DNA of 64,000 bases, taken from Zanthoxylum bungeanum. Lineage: Eukaryota; Streptophyta; Magnoliopsida; Sapindales; Rutaceae. The notes below the pieces were generated by a model. That model was not told the origin of the DNA. It ran no database searches and was given only the letters and a program-made list of their open reading frames with translations. The translations under genes were made by a program, and so were the position numbers. The stretch lies in assembly GCA_019454045.1 (NCBI GenBank), contig SKCR01007779.1, forward strand, positions 124,001-188,000. The letters are read 5' to 3'. Below are positions 1-11,002 of this stretch, in pieces. The stretch's first letter is position 1, and each line of letters starts with the position of its first letter.

Positions 1-653
1 AATGGGCTTTAGTCCCATTCACCTCGATGATTTCACTACAAACTTTCTGTTTAGCCCTTGGTTAATGGATCCGCAATGTTATCCTTTAACTTTACATAAT
101 CAATCGAAATAACTTCAGTATAGATTAATTGTCTAACGGTATTGTGTCTACGACGAATATGTGTAGACTTACCATTATACATATTGTTATGTGCCTTTCC
201 AATTGCAGATTGACTATCGCAATGAATGCAAATTGCTGGCACTGGCTTAGGCCAACTTGGAATATCCTCTAGAAAATTACGCAGCCATTCTGCTTCTTCA
301 GCACACTTATCTAATGCAATGAATTTTGATTCCATTGTAGATCTGGCTATCACAGTCTGTTTGGAAGATTTCTATGATATAGTTGCACCTGCTAGTGTAA
401 ACTCATAGCCACTGGTAGACTTTGAGTCTTTCATATAAGATATCTAGTTTGTATCACAGTATCATTCGATTACAGCTGGATATCTATGATAGTGCAACCC
501 ATAATTACGAGTAAATCGTATGTACCTGAGTATTCTTACTATTGCTTTCCAGTGAACAACCTCTGGATTACTCGTATATCTACTGAGCTTGTTTACTGTA
601 CATGTTATATCAGGCCTTGTACAACTCGATAAATACATCAGACTCCTGATCAC
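1..653 (-). pseudogene. copia RNase H region (broken)
   Basis: The segment 653-462 holds the end of the copia reverse transcriptase/connection region ([13 protein letters not shown]...VNKLSRY). The segment 353-51 holds the RNase H end, with STMESKFIALDKCAEEAEW, HCDSQSAI and NIADPLTKG, all hallmark stretches of plant copia RNase H. A stop follows DPLTKG, but the expected continuation can still be read to the window edge. At least one frame change separates the two parts. The protein would degrade RNA in RNA:DNA hybrids during reverse transcription; this copy cannot. Confidence 0.85.
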
Positions 654-683
654 TCTAGATTATTCTACTTGAGATATACCCCA

Positions 684-1490
684 TCACCTATTCTTTGATA
701 AATGTAGACTCACATCTAAAGGAGTTCTAGCCACATCAGAATCATCATTGTTGAATTTACCAAGAATTTTATCCACATAGTGCGACTGATCAAGAATAAG
801 TCCATCTGGACTTCTCGAGATTTTTATTCCTAGAATGACATCTTCTAGACCCATGTTTTTCATATCAAACTTAGATTTCAGCATATTCTTGGTGGATTTT
901 ACCATTTTAACATCACTCCCGACAATCAATATGTCATCACGTAGAGACATAAAATGACATAGCCAACTTCTGTCTCTCTGACATAAATACATTTATCACA
1001 TTCATTGATTTAGAAACCATTTGCCAACATGGTGTCGTCAAAATTTTTATGCCACTGTTTCAGAGCTTGTTTCAATCCATACAAGGATTTTACTAACTTG
1101 CACACTTTCTTTTCTTGTCCTGGAGCTATAAAGCCTTCAGGTTGTTCCATGTAGATTTCTTCATCTAAATCTCCATTTAGAAAGGCTGTTTTCACATCCA
1201 TCTGATGTACCTCAAGATTGCGCAAAGCTGTAATCGCTAGTATCATCCTTATGGAATTTATTCTCGTTATAGGAGAGTAAGTGTCAAAGTAATCAAGACT
1301 TTCACGTTGTCTGTAGCCTTTAATTACAAGTCTTGCTTTGTACTTGTCAATTGATACATCTGCCTTCATTTTCTTTTTGAAAATCCACTTGGACCCTAAA
1401 GGTTTACACCCTGGAGGAAGATCCACTAACTCCCAGGTGTGATTTTGTAAGATGGATTCAATTTCACTATTGATGGCATCTTTCCACAAA
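684..1490 (-). pseudogene. copia reverse transcriptase (catalytic motif lost)
   Basis: The N-terminal half reads from about 1490 (WKDAINSEIESI) through KARLVIKGYRQ, VHQMDVKTAFLNGDL and SLYGLKQALKQW. The C-terminal half, 992-684, continues with DDILIVGSD and the GIKISRS stretch. The two halves are in different frames. The catalytic YVDD box has become LRDD, so the first two residues are replaced. The family makes cDNA from the element RNA inside virus-like particles; loss of the box and the frame break make this copy inactive. Confidence 0.9.
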
Positions 1491-1499
1491 GCACCATTA

Positions 1500-2530
1500 G
1501 CTGACCTTACAGTTTCGTTATAGCTTTGATGATCATTTTCTAGCAAAAATGTCAGAAAATCTGGACCAAATAATTTTTCCGTTCTAGCTCTTTTTCTACG
1601 TCTTGGTTCAAGTTCAACATTTTGTTGATCCTCTGGAACATTTATGTGTTCTTGGTCCTGACTATCTTCAATGATAACCTCATGTGCCTGTTTGTGCACA
1701 TTTGAATTCGAATTAGTTTTACAAGGAAAAATATATTCGAAAAAGGATGCATTCCTCGACTTCATTATCGTATTTTTGTGAATATCTGGTATATTAGACT
1801 CATGCATAAGAAATCGATAAACATTACTGTTATGTGCATATCCTATGAAAATACAATCAATAGTTTTTGGTCCTATATTCACCTTCTTAGGTGGAGGAAT
1901 GATTACTTTGGCAAGACACCCCCACACTCGTAGAAATTTATAGGAATATACTATTCCTTTCCACATTTCATAAGGAGTTTTCCATGATTCTTTCCGTGGT
2001 ACCTTATTTAAAAGGTAATTAGCTGATAAAACAGCTTCTCCCCACATATTCTGAGGTAATCCAGAGCTCATTAACATAGCATTCATCATTTCTTTCAAGG
2101 TACGATTCTTCCGTTCTGCAATCCCATTGGATTGAGGTGAATAAGGAGCTGTGGTTTGATGTATGATTCCATTTTGCTCACAAAGTGATTCAAAAGGAAA
2201 AACATACTCACCACTACGATCACTTCTTAACTCTTTAATTCTCTTATTCAGTTGATTCTCAACTTCAGCTCCGTCCTTGCTTTTCATCCAATACACATAG
2301 CAAAAGATTGTGCAATCATCAATAAAGGTAATAAATTATTTATTACCGCCTCTTGTTTTTATTGAATTAAAATCACATACATCGCTATGAATTAGATCAA
2401 GTGGTTCAAAGTTTCTTTCAATACTATGAAATGATGATCTAGTTAGTTTTGCCTCAACACAAGTATCACACTTATGTTTGTTATCAATTTTAAAATTGGG
2501 AATATGATTCATGTTAGTTAATTTTCGCAA
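1500..2530 (-). pseudogene. copia integrase (broken)
   Basis: The segment 2530-2336 carries the end of the zinc-binding region (CDTCVEAK) and the first core aspartate (LIHSDVCDF). After a frame break, 2296 downwards carries the last core residues (TTAPYSPQSNGIAERKNRT, glutamate in AERKN) and the tail with WGEAVLSANYLLNKVP and VWGCLAKV. These match the D,D,E integrase of copia elements, which inserts cDNA into the genome. The break between the two segments falls inside the catalytic core. Confidence 0.87.
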
Positions 2531-2563
2531 TGAATTAAAATTAACATGTCCTAATCTACCATG

Positions 2564-2990
2564 TCATAGATCAGAGTACTCAACAATATAAGCAGAAGAA
2601 CTAGCTTTATTGAAATTCTTGGGTTTAACAACCATTACATTGAGCTTAAAGAGCCCATAAGTTACATACCATTTTCCCACATACATGTCATATTTAGTCA
2701 AAACTACTTTATCAGACTCGAACACCATCCAGAATCCGTGCTTGTTCAGAAGTGATCCAGACACAAGATTCTTCTGTATTTCTGGTACATACAGAACGTT
2801 GTTTAAAGTAAACTCTTTCCCAGAGGTCATCTTCAGAATCACCTTGTCTTGACCTTCAATCTCAGATGTTGCTGAATTTCCCATGTATATTTTTTCCCCA
2901 TTACCAGCAGGCTCAAATGAAGAGAACATACTCTTGTCTGAGCACACATGTCGAGTGGCACCAGTGTCAATCCATCACTCTCTTGGGTTA
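2564..2990 (-). pseudogene. copia aspartic protease
   Basis: The frame from about 2990 shows IDTGATRHVCSD, where DTGA is the retropepsin-like active site, followed by an intact stretch through LNNVLYVPEIQKNLVSGSLL, the usual copia protease ending. A TGA stop stands just before the active site where the family has tryptophan. The enzyme would cut the Gag-Pol polyprotein. It lies between the gag zinc knuckle and the integrase, as expected. Confidence 0.85.
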
Positions 2991-3029
2991 TAACGCACTA
3001 AATTCACCTCAGAAACACAGCAGAAAGGT

Positions 3030-4071
3030 TAATGTCTGAAACATCTTGAGTCATGTTTTCCATCACATTAGCCTCTTGATTCTTTTTCTTCTTCGGCAGT
3101 ATGCACTCAGAAGACTTGTGACCCATTTTGTCACAGTTGAAGCATCTTCCTTGAAATTTGGATTTCTTGGAAATTCCTCATTTATGGCCCATCTTTGACC
3201 CTTTGTTCTTGAGGTTCTTGTTCTTATGGCCATGTTCAACAACATTTGCTTTGGCCTCATGAGTTATTTCTCTCTTGTCAGATACTCTGTTATCTTCCTC
3301 AATTCTAAGCTTAAGAACCAAGTCTTCAATGTTCATTTCTTTTCGCTTATGCTTTAAATAATTCTTGAAATCTTTCCAACCAGGTGGTAGTTTTTCAATT
3401 ATCGAGGCTACTTGGAAGGTTTCACTTAATACCATCCTCTCAGCATGAATTTTTGCTAGAATAATCTAGAATTCTTGTACTTGACTCAACACAGTTTTGG
3501 AGTCAACCATCTTAAGATCTAGGAAACGGCCTATGACAAATTTCTTAGTACCGGCGTCCTCAGTTTTATATTTTCGATCTAAGGATTCCCAAAGCTCCTT
3601 AGCTATTTTCATTCTGGCATACACAATGTACAAGGAATCACTCAGCCCATTCAGCACATAATTCATACATAGGAATTCAGAATGTTTCCAAGCATCGATG
3701 GCACTAATCACTTGATTATCATTCTCACCATCTTTGGTTACATGAGCATATTCCTTTAGGAACCTTGCAAGGTTCAACGTGGTCAAGTGAAAAAATATTT
3801 TATGTTGCCACATTTTTAAATTATGACCACTGAATTTTTCAGGTTTTTCCGCAGCATGATTGACATGGCTCACATGTCCAACAGGTTGTCTAGCCATAGA
3901 GGCAGCAACACTTTGGCCAGCCACATAGGCTGCCACATTAAGCCCAGAGACTGGAACATTTTGGCCAGCCGAAGAGGCTGCCACATTAAGCCCAGAGGCT
4001 GGAACATTTTGGCCAGCCGAAGAGGCTGCCATGTTCGGATCAACTGTGTTTGGATTGTTTTCCATATCCAC
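3030..4071 (-). pseudogene. copia Gag with zinc knuckle
   Basis: The gag frame starts with ATG at 4071 and stays open to 3466 (about 200 residues), then shifts. A second open part covers 3435-3178. A further shift leads to a CCHC zinc knuckle at about 3100-3150 (C-FN-C-DKMG-H-KSSE-C), which binds element RNA. The N-terminus holds three tandem units of AASSAGQNVPxSGLNV before the capsid-type domain (KFSGHNLKMWQHKIFFHLT). The start was chosen because it is the first ATG in frame with the capsid region, just after the leader. Confidence 0.88.
3915..4034 (-). repeat. 48-bp tandem repeat inside copia gag
   Basis: Units start at 3915, 3963 and 4011, each beginning GGCCAGCC on the plus strand, with a period of 48 bp (16 codons). 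The repeat is in frame and gives the repeated AGQNVPxSGLNVAA segment at the Gag N-terminus. Confidence 0.85.
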
Positions 4072-4879
4072 AGATCGAATTTGTTTTAAGACTATTACAA
4101 ATATTTGGTTACTGTGTACTTACAAAGGACTCTGAACAAACAGTAAAACACAATATGATTGCTACAATAAATAGAGGAAACAACACAACAAGAATAATGA
4201 AAGTAACACAGTCTCAGGACAATTGCAGACGGCGGTGCAACAACGAATCAGCAACAAGAAACCATAGAGAATTTCGAGGCTTGTTGATGCGGCAACAATC
4301 TCCTTAAAACAAATTCGTCTCCTACCGAATGGTGCAGTAGAGCGCGAGCGTTTGTTTCCCAGGATGCAACGGAAAATAAACGAGAATGAGCACCACCAAA
4401 ATCGTCTTCAACGAACCACGAAGTGTTTAAACTCTCTCAACATGGAAAAACTGTTATGTATTTTTTCTATCTTATGATCAAAAACGAAAAAACACTGCCC
4501 ACTTTAAAAGAAAATAAACATGCCAATTAAATTGAGTTAGTGGGAGGCTTTTCATATGATGTAACCACCCAGTTAATTAATAGAATTAATTTAACTGTTA
4601 TGGAACTTCGAAAGAACTTGGAAAAAATAAAGAGGCTTGCAAAAAGTGGCTGGGCCGGGCCTGCACAATTTGGTACAACATTCGTGTACCCAGGACGCGC
4701 GGGTGCACACGAGTCAGACCTGTTCGGATTTTGATTTGCACCCCCTGCGCGCGCACGTAGAGAGAGCCTCTATCATTCTAATACTTACCCATCTACATAT
4801 GGGCAATCATATATAAACACAATTTTCCTTTATTAGCTTTCTCATGTGGGACAAACTTATTTCTCTTTATTTTCCAACA
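4072..4879 (-). repeat. copia 5' LTR plus leader
   Basis: On the minus strand the LTR starts TGTTGGAAAATAAAGAG at 4879 and includes a GTCCCACAT stretch frequent in plant copia LTRs. I cannot place the LTR end because its partner is outside the window and no clear primer site is visible before gag. Confidence 0.6.
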
Positions 4880-5290
4880 CCAATTGGTGAATTTTGAGCA
4901 ACAATTTCTCATTCACCCAAGCACCATTTTAAGCATATGAATATACCATTCCGAACTACTCATAGAGAAGTATCTGAATCACTCAAAAACAACCACTAAC
5001 ATGAAGTGGATTATACTTAAAATTGTAACTCAAAATACTTATTAGTGAGCATTTTCCAACAAAAAGTATGTTTTTGACTTTTTCGGTGACTTTGTTTATT
5101 TAAAAAAAAAAACGTTATGCTTTGGAATTTTGATTGAAATCCTACGGGTAGGCCAAATCTGAAACTCGCCGCTTTGGGATTTGGCCGGCTGGGCGAGGGG
5201 ATTTTGAACAGCAAGACATAGTGATATTTAATAGCACAATTTATTTCACGGCCTTTACTTTTTAATTATCTTAATAAATAACAAAAATAT
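4880..5290. other. AT-rich spacer, nothing recognised
   Basis: The sequence right of the copia LTR has no coding signal that I can support. The open frame at 5017-5214 has low-complexity content and no family resemblance. Confidence 0.5.
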
Positions 5291-5408
5291 TATATATACA
5301 TAAACTCTTGATTATAATTTTTACATCCCTCTTATTGTGACTACAGTGATTACTGTAACTACAATGAGAGGAATATAAAAATTGTAAGTATGAGTTTATG
5401 TATGTATA
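5291..5408. repeat. 118-bp foldback (MITE-like) element
   Basis: The two halves are inverted copies of each other. The left arm begins TATATATACATAAACTC at 5291. The right arm, read on the minus strand from 5408, begins TATACATACATAAACTC. The arms continue to match through AATTTTTA and CCTCT to a tiny loop near 5347-5350. By eye roughly four of five positions pair over about 57 bp. The size and structure suggest a foldback MITE, but I cannot assign a family or a clear target duplication. Confidence 0.65.
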
Positions 5409-7626
5409 TCATTACTCATTAAATAAGTATAGGGATACAAAATTCTTTCACAAATTGATATGTCATAGTAACTGTCACGAGAGTGTGATTCGGTTGTCAA
5501 ATCCTTGGTTCGAATTCAGATAATACATTTTTTTTTATAAAAATCTAGGACAATGAGAAATTTTACCTGCTTCACTTAAATCTGGGTCAGATATTTTATT
5601 CAGCCATTGATACATTAATTTATACATGACAAAAAAATTTCAAAAATTTATAGTCCTATCAATCTATAGCCATTCTTATTATTAAAAAAAGTGGAAGAAT
5701 GCATATAACTCAGGAGGTGGTATATCATGTGCCGGGTGTATATGTCATCTCTCTCACAGCAAGTGGGCCCCATAACTGGCACATAATATAATTTTCGGTA
5801 ACTAGAGCCACAGTCTCCTTTCATGACTTTTGCTGCTGATGACACGAAAGGGCATTAGATTAAGGCGTGACAGTGGACTTTCTGACCAAACATTCTCCAT
5901 ATACCAACCAACTTTAATTAGGGATTTAAAAAAATCCTTGAGCGACGGAGTTTACTAGGTCAGTGTTTTAGAATTATGTATAGATATAATTTTCGATATT
6001 TATTGATTTAATTTATTGGATGTGAATATTGATATTTTCATATTATTAAAGATAAAAAAAAATATATTTGTAAAAGAAAATTGATCATCACCCCCTCCCT
6101 GCCACGCCTGCAACACCCCCTCCCATTATCCTCTTACTAATTTACCAAATTACCCTTATTAATATTTGCAATGACTTTTTTTTTTATTTGAAAGTTACAA
6201 ATATTATACATATTACAAAATTTATATACTTATATATATTAATTTAAAAATAATTATATACTAATTATAACACCATTTGTCATTTTAATATTTTTTATTT
6301 TATAATTTTTTGATTATTTGATTTTTGTTAATAAATATTACAATTTTCGTATCTATTCATTTATTTTTTTGATTCATTTTTAATTTAATTAATACTACTT
6401 ATATATTAAAATAATATAATTTAACCAAATAAAATTAAATTATAAAACAAATTTTTTGATAGTTTATTTGTTTAACAAATCTAATATATTTAATAAAAAA
6501 ATTAAAAAATTACTTTATTAAAAGTAGTGTTGATTTTGATTCTGATTTTATATATACTTTATTAAAAGTTATTTGTCTTATTTAATTTCGTAAATCAGTA
6601 TCCATATCTACTTTTATTTTATTTTTTTAAAATATTAAAAGTTGTGTTGATTTTGATTTTATATTTTTTTTATTAAAAGTTATTTGTCTTATTTAATTTC
6701 GTAAATCACCAAGTGCGTCAGGAGGAGACTTTGAAGGCAACATAGATTAGAATTTATGTTTTAATATTTTTAAGTGTAAATTTTTATGTTGTTATTTGTA
6801 ACATTTTTTAAATATATATTTTTCAAATATACATGAGAACGTTTTTATAATACATAGTTGTGTGAAATAAATTAAAAAAGAATCACATAAATTAAATGAA
6901 TAACGAACCCAAAATAAATAATAATAAATATAAAATTTGTAATATTTTAAACAAATAAAAAAAATTATATAAAGTAAAAAAATATTTAAATTTTAAAAAA
7001 AATAAAAAATAAAAAATAAAAAATTTAATTAATAAAATAAAATAAGTACATATGTTATTTTTATATTATATATATATCAATACGTAAAAAATGAGATATA
7101 TTTTGTTTATTTGGGAAAAGAAATTTTTAAGAAAAATAAGGGATAAAATAGGAATTAGAAGGGAGACAAAATTTTAAAAATTGTCAGGAGGGGGCGAGGA
7201 TAAGCCCTCTTTGTAAAAAGAGTCTGTGAATCTGTGATGTTTGATATGTTAATATTTGATATAAATATAAATTTTTTTATATCTTTTTTCAGAGCGTGCG
7301 GAATTCATACGTTGCGACTCTTAACTTCAATAATTTAACTTCCATAATTTTGATCAATAATAACAATGATAATAATAATAATAAATGGTTTTGAATCCGT
7401 CAAAGAGTGTGAAGTGAGAGAAAATATATGAATGTGTGAAGTGAGAGAAAATATATGAATAATTATCAGCCTCATAAATCGCCGCCCCCATGTCATGTGT
7501 TACGATTTGCAGTATAAGTGGAGCCAATGTAGTTTTGACTTCTCTCCCACCCCCACCGACCATCTTCGACCATCTCTTTCACATAAATTTTTTAATATTT
7601 TTAAGTTTTAACACACACAAAAAATA
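5409..7626. other. AT-rich spacer with low-copy tandem repeats
   Basis: No gene is supported here. The stretch holds runs of A and T, two copies of a roughly 115-bp repeat (6512-6709), a 27-bp duplication (about 7410-7460, GTGTGAAGTGAGAGAAAATA) and a short ATA microsatellite near 7367-7384. Confidence 0.55.
6512..6709. repeat. two-copy tandem repeat, about 115 bp
   Basis: Both copies share TTATTAAAAGTTATTTGTC and a common ending in TTAATTTCGTAAATCA (near 6580-6596 and 6694-6709). The interior differs by small indels, so the duplication is not recent. Confidence 0.7.
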
Positions 7627-8016
7627 TCTATATTATAAGGCATAATTGTGGGAGGAAATAGAAGACGACCAATGGTTAGAATTAAGAGAGATAATGTATC
7701 TAAATGCTATTTTTATGTGACTTAATTGGCGGCTCAAATCATTTCATTATAATCTAATGTCTGATAAATAATCATTTCATTATAAAATCTCTATAAAAAT
7801 GGAAAATGAAAACTACCAAATAAATTAAAGAATAAAATCATTTATTAATGGAAAATGAAAACTACCAAATAAATTAAAGAATAAAATCATTTAATTAAAA
7901 AATAAAATCATTTCATTATAGAATATCTCTGAAAATTAACAAACAAATTAAATAACAGAATCTTAATCTCTCTGTAAATTCTGTAACAACGTGCCGTAGG
8001 CACGGGCAATATCTAG
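7627..8016 (+). mobile_element. non-autonomous Helitron, 390 bp
   Basis: The 5' end is TCTATATTATAAGG, preceded by A. The 3' end is CTAG at 8013-8016, followed by T, as expected for insertion between A and T without target duplication. A hairpin GTGCC-GTA-GGCAC lies at 7991-8003, 9 bases before CTAG, the usual Helitron terminator arrangement. The interior is AT-rich, codes for nothing and contains a 49-bp tandem duplication (7798-7846 and 7847-7895). Confidence 0.82.
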
Positions 8017-9710
8017 TTTTTAATACTGCACAAAATATTTATAGAATGATTAAAGTAATTTTTGATAAATATGATTTATTAGGTAAAATCTTAACAATTG
8101 ATTTTGACAATAGATCTGTAAATACTGTATTAATTAGAGATTTAAAATAAATATGCCAATCAAATTTGGGATGTCAATTTTTTCATTTCGTTGCACATGT
8201 CATGTCCTTAATTTATGTATTTAAGATGGTCTGACTTATTTAGAAAATCACATTGATCTTATTAAGATTGCACTTAATTGTATTTGGTCATATTATCAAG
8301 TTATGAGAGAATGAGTCAAGTTTTGTAAATTAAATGGTGTTAAATTGGTAAAATTTTCACGAGATGTTCCAATTCATTGCAGTTCAACTTATTTTCTTTT
8401 AAGTCAAGTTTTTCAATACAAAGATGTATTATGTAGTTTTTTTCCCACATGTTCAACATATAACACTTTTGCCTAATTAATGAGAAATTTGTGAAAAAAA
8501 ATAGAACTTTTAAAAGTTTTAAATGATGCTATAAATATTTTTAGCGGAGTTTATTATCATACAATAAATTTATTTCTTGTTGAGTGTTTGAATATTGTTG
8601 GTACTCTATATGAGCATGCCGAAAGTTCTGATATTAATGATATTGTTTTAATTGAACATATAAATTTTATGAAGAGAAAATGATTAAATTATTTTAAAGA
8701 CATTCTATTGTTTTATCTTATTACTAATTTTTGATCCTAAATTTAAATTAGAAGATTTGAATAGTGACTTGCTAACTTATAGGAATAGCCGATGAAATTA
8801 ATATTACAAATATAATAGATAAAATAAAAAATAATTTAATAGATTTATTTAATGATTATGTTAGTAGATATAATTTGCAATCATTAGGACAATCCAGTAG
8901 CGAACCCGTAATACATTCAAGACTTAGCGTAGGTGATCGTTGATTACTACAATCAAATAAAATACATAGGGATAACATGACTAATAACTCGGAATTATAT
9001 AATTATTTATCTACCATTTTCGAGTTTCCTCTTGAAAGTTTAGTGCGTAAAAATTTTCAAGTACTTGACTGGTGGAACCAACATCAAAATATCTATCATG
9101 TTTTATCAATTATTGTTAAAGAGGTGCTGGCAGCACCTGTTTCCACTGTTGCGGTTGAACAAACCTTTAGCTTAGAAGACAATATTTTGGAAGCGAGATG
9201 ATCTTCATTACATCCAAGCATTTTAGAAGTAACAAAATGTGTGGATGATTAGACCCAAACTGATTTGAGGCAACAAGAAGATGCCCCAATGACTATAAAG
9301 ACTTGTTCGACAATGCATCTGCAAGTGTAAGTGGAACGGAAGCTGAAGGATTAACAAGCACAAATAATGATGATAATTGATGAGTAAATAATTGTAATGA
9401 GAAACTATCTTTAAAATATAATAGAATTACGTCAGCTTTAATTTCTCTTACCCCCTAAAGGATATGTAGACAACTTAAGTTTTTAAAATTTAAGTTCAAG
9501 CTCTTTTATTTTATTTTTAATTTAATGTAATCTAAATTCAAATTAATAATTTTAAATATATTTTTTAATCTCATTTTTATTTTTTAAAAAAATATTATTA
9601 AAATTTAAAATTAAAAAAAAAAACGGAACCGAACCGGAAACCGTCCGGTTTGGTTCGATTCGTTCGAAACCGAACCGAAAACCGTTCGGTTCAGTTCCGA
9701 TTCGAAACTG
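8017..9710 (+). mobile_element. hAT transposon relic
   Basis: Degenerate transposase text can be followed on the plus strand from about 8030, with many stops, and it becomes clear in the C-terminal dimerisation domain at 8977-9252. The right part, 9620-9710, is a cluster of GGTTCGGTTT-type subterminal repeats in both orientations, like those of the hAT element at 50456-51208. Neither terminal inverted repeat is visible. The Helitron abuts the left side. Confidence 0.75.
8977..9252 (+). pseudogene. hAT transposase C-terminal dimerisation domain
   Basis: The frame reads LDWWNQHQNIYHVLSIIVKE, then PVSTVAVEQTFS, the hallmark of the hAT C-terminal dimerisation domain. A TGA at 9199 interrupts the following RSSLHPSILE-type segment, which otherwise continues to a stop near 9252. 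The upstream catalytic domain (8160-8900) is recognisable only as scattered fragments. The protein would have cut and inserted hAT elements; this one is dead. Confidence 0.88.
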
Positions 9711-10997
9711 AGGCATTTATAAATGTGTGTATTTTTAAATAAGGCATAAAACTATATTTCGAAGGATAGTATTTGGCTCAATGGTTGCTAACACATCTCT
9801 GTTTTGTTATGAAATGATAAATATCTATTACATCCATATATTTTGTCTCAATTCTCCATCACATTTCTTTAAATTGAAAAGTACCTCAAAATATCCTCTC
9901 CCTTTTTAAGTTTGTATTTAATTTGATAATTTTACTCTTGAAAATTTTAAATAATTAAAATAAATGATAAAAACTTTATTTTTTAAAAAATTGGAAATTA
10001 TTTAAATTAACGAGGATTTAAAATTACCAAATTAAGTAAAAACTTTTTTTTAATAAAAATGAAAATTATTTAAATTAAGAAGGATAAACTATAAATTTAA
10101 TTATTTAATTATTATTATTTAAATTAACATTGTAATTATTAATCATCTAAAATGTATTTCATATGAGAGAAAATATTTAAATATTAAGTTAGAGTATTAC
10201 CATCATTTTTTTAACTTTTCTAATTTAATTAGGAAATAGTTCACATATTTTCATTTATTTGAATTTAATGGTCATTATATATAAAAACATAAAAATAATT
10301 TAAAGAAATAAAAAGCTAACAATTACATATACAATAAAAAGTTAAAATTTTCAAAATGAGAATAATTGTTAATATATTTTCAATTCTTATAAATTAAAAT
10401 TGATTTTTATGTTAAAATTTTATATAATTCATGTTTTTTGTTTAAATATTTGTAATGTTAATTTTCTAAATTAAATAGGGTAAAAATATTAAATTCTGTT
10501 AATAATTAAGTTAGATTGATGTGTTGAGATATTTTACAAACCATATGAATGTAATAAGTTTTGGGATAATAATTTTTTCAGTCCTAAAAATTATGTTATT
10601 TTTACATTTAAGTCCTTAAAGAAATTTTTTGTATTATTAAGTCTTATAAATGAATAAGATTTTTTTTCTTTTAAGTCATAATCCGTTAACTCTAACGGAC
10701 CTGCTGACGTAGCATGACGGAACGACACGCCAGCACAAACATTAAATCAGTTAGCTGCCGCGTCGAAATAAGATTTTAACTTACAAAGTCTTAAAAGTAG
10801 TGTTATATTTACCAGTCAGTCCTAAAAGAAAATTTGTTTATAACTAAATCTTATAAGTGATTAATTTTTTTCTTTTAAGTCTTAATTCTTTAATTGTAAC
10901 AGACCTAATGACATGGCATAATGACACGATATTTCAGCACAAGTATTAAATCAGTCAACACATACTTTAGAATACTTGTATGTTTGCCAACAAAATG
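9711..10997. other. AT-rich spacer left of element A
   Basis: No gene is supported. The right part, 10573-10955, is a diverged two-copy tandem repeat listed separately. The last five bases, with 11001-11002, form the left target duplication of element A. Confidence 0.55.
10573..10955. repeat. diverged two-copy tandem repeat, about 200 bp
   Basis: Copy one (10573-10755) and copy two (10778-10955) share the order CAGTCCTAAAA, TTTTCTTTTAAGTC, a GTAACAGACCT-like segment, a GACGGA/GACACGA segment and AGTATTAAATCAGT. Many substitutions separate them. The origin is unknown. Confidence 0.6.
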
Positions 10998-11002
10998 GCT
11001 CA
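10998..11002. other. target-site duplication of element A, left
   Basis: GCTCA lies directly before the LTR start TGATGAGCGG and recurs at 46565-46569 directly after the last LTR. Confidence 0.8.

Larger units (their letters stand above)
1..4879 (-). mobile_element. Ty1/copia LTR retrotransposon, degenerate, truncated by window start
   Basis: Reading the minus strand from 4879 down, the order is LTR, leader, gag, aspartic protease, integrase, reverse transcriptase, RNase H, which is the copia order. The 5' LTR begins with TGTTGG at 4879. The gag text (KFSGHNLKMWQHK) and polyprotein are of the kind usual in plant Tork-type copia elements; the lineage name is inference. The reading frame is broken by frameshifts and stops in every domain. 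The 3' LTR lies outside the window, so no target duplication can be tested. No initiator-Met primer site complement is visible between the LTR and gag. Confidence 0.9.

Noticed and set aside
5466..5535. SINE-like segment with GGTTCGAATTC and a following T run
   Set aside because: Only a weak B-box resemblance; no convincing A box, no tRNA fold and no target duplication.
5648..5845. Small host gene on the minus strand
   Set aside because: No family resemblance, no conserved start context and no supporting neighbour.
6060..7220. Possible long terminal inverted repeats (CCCCCTCC with TATCCTC near 6090-6140 against the complement of 7180-7210)
   Set aside because: The match is limited to C-rich words and breaks up on alignment.
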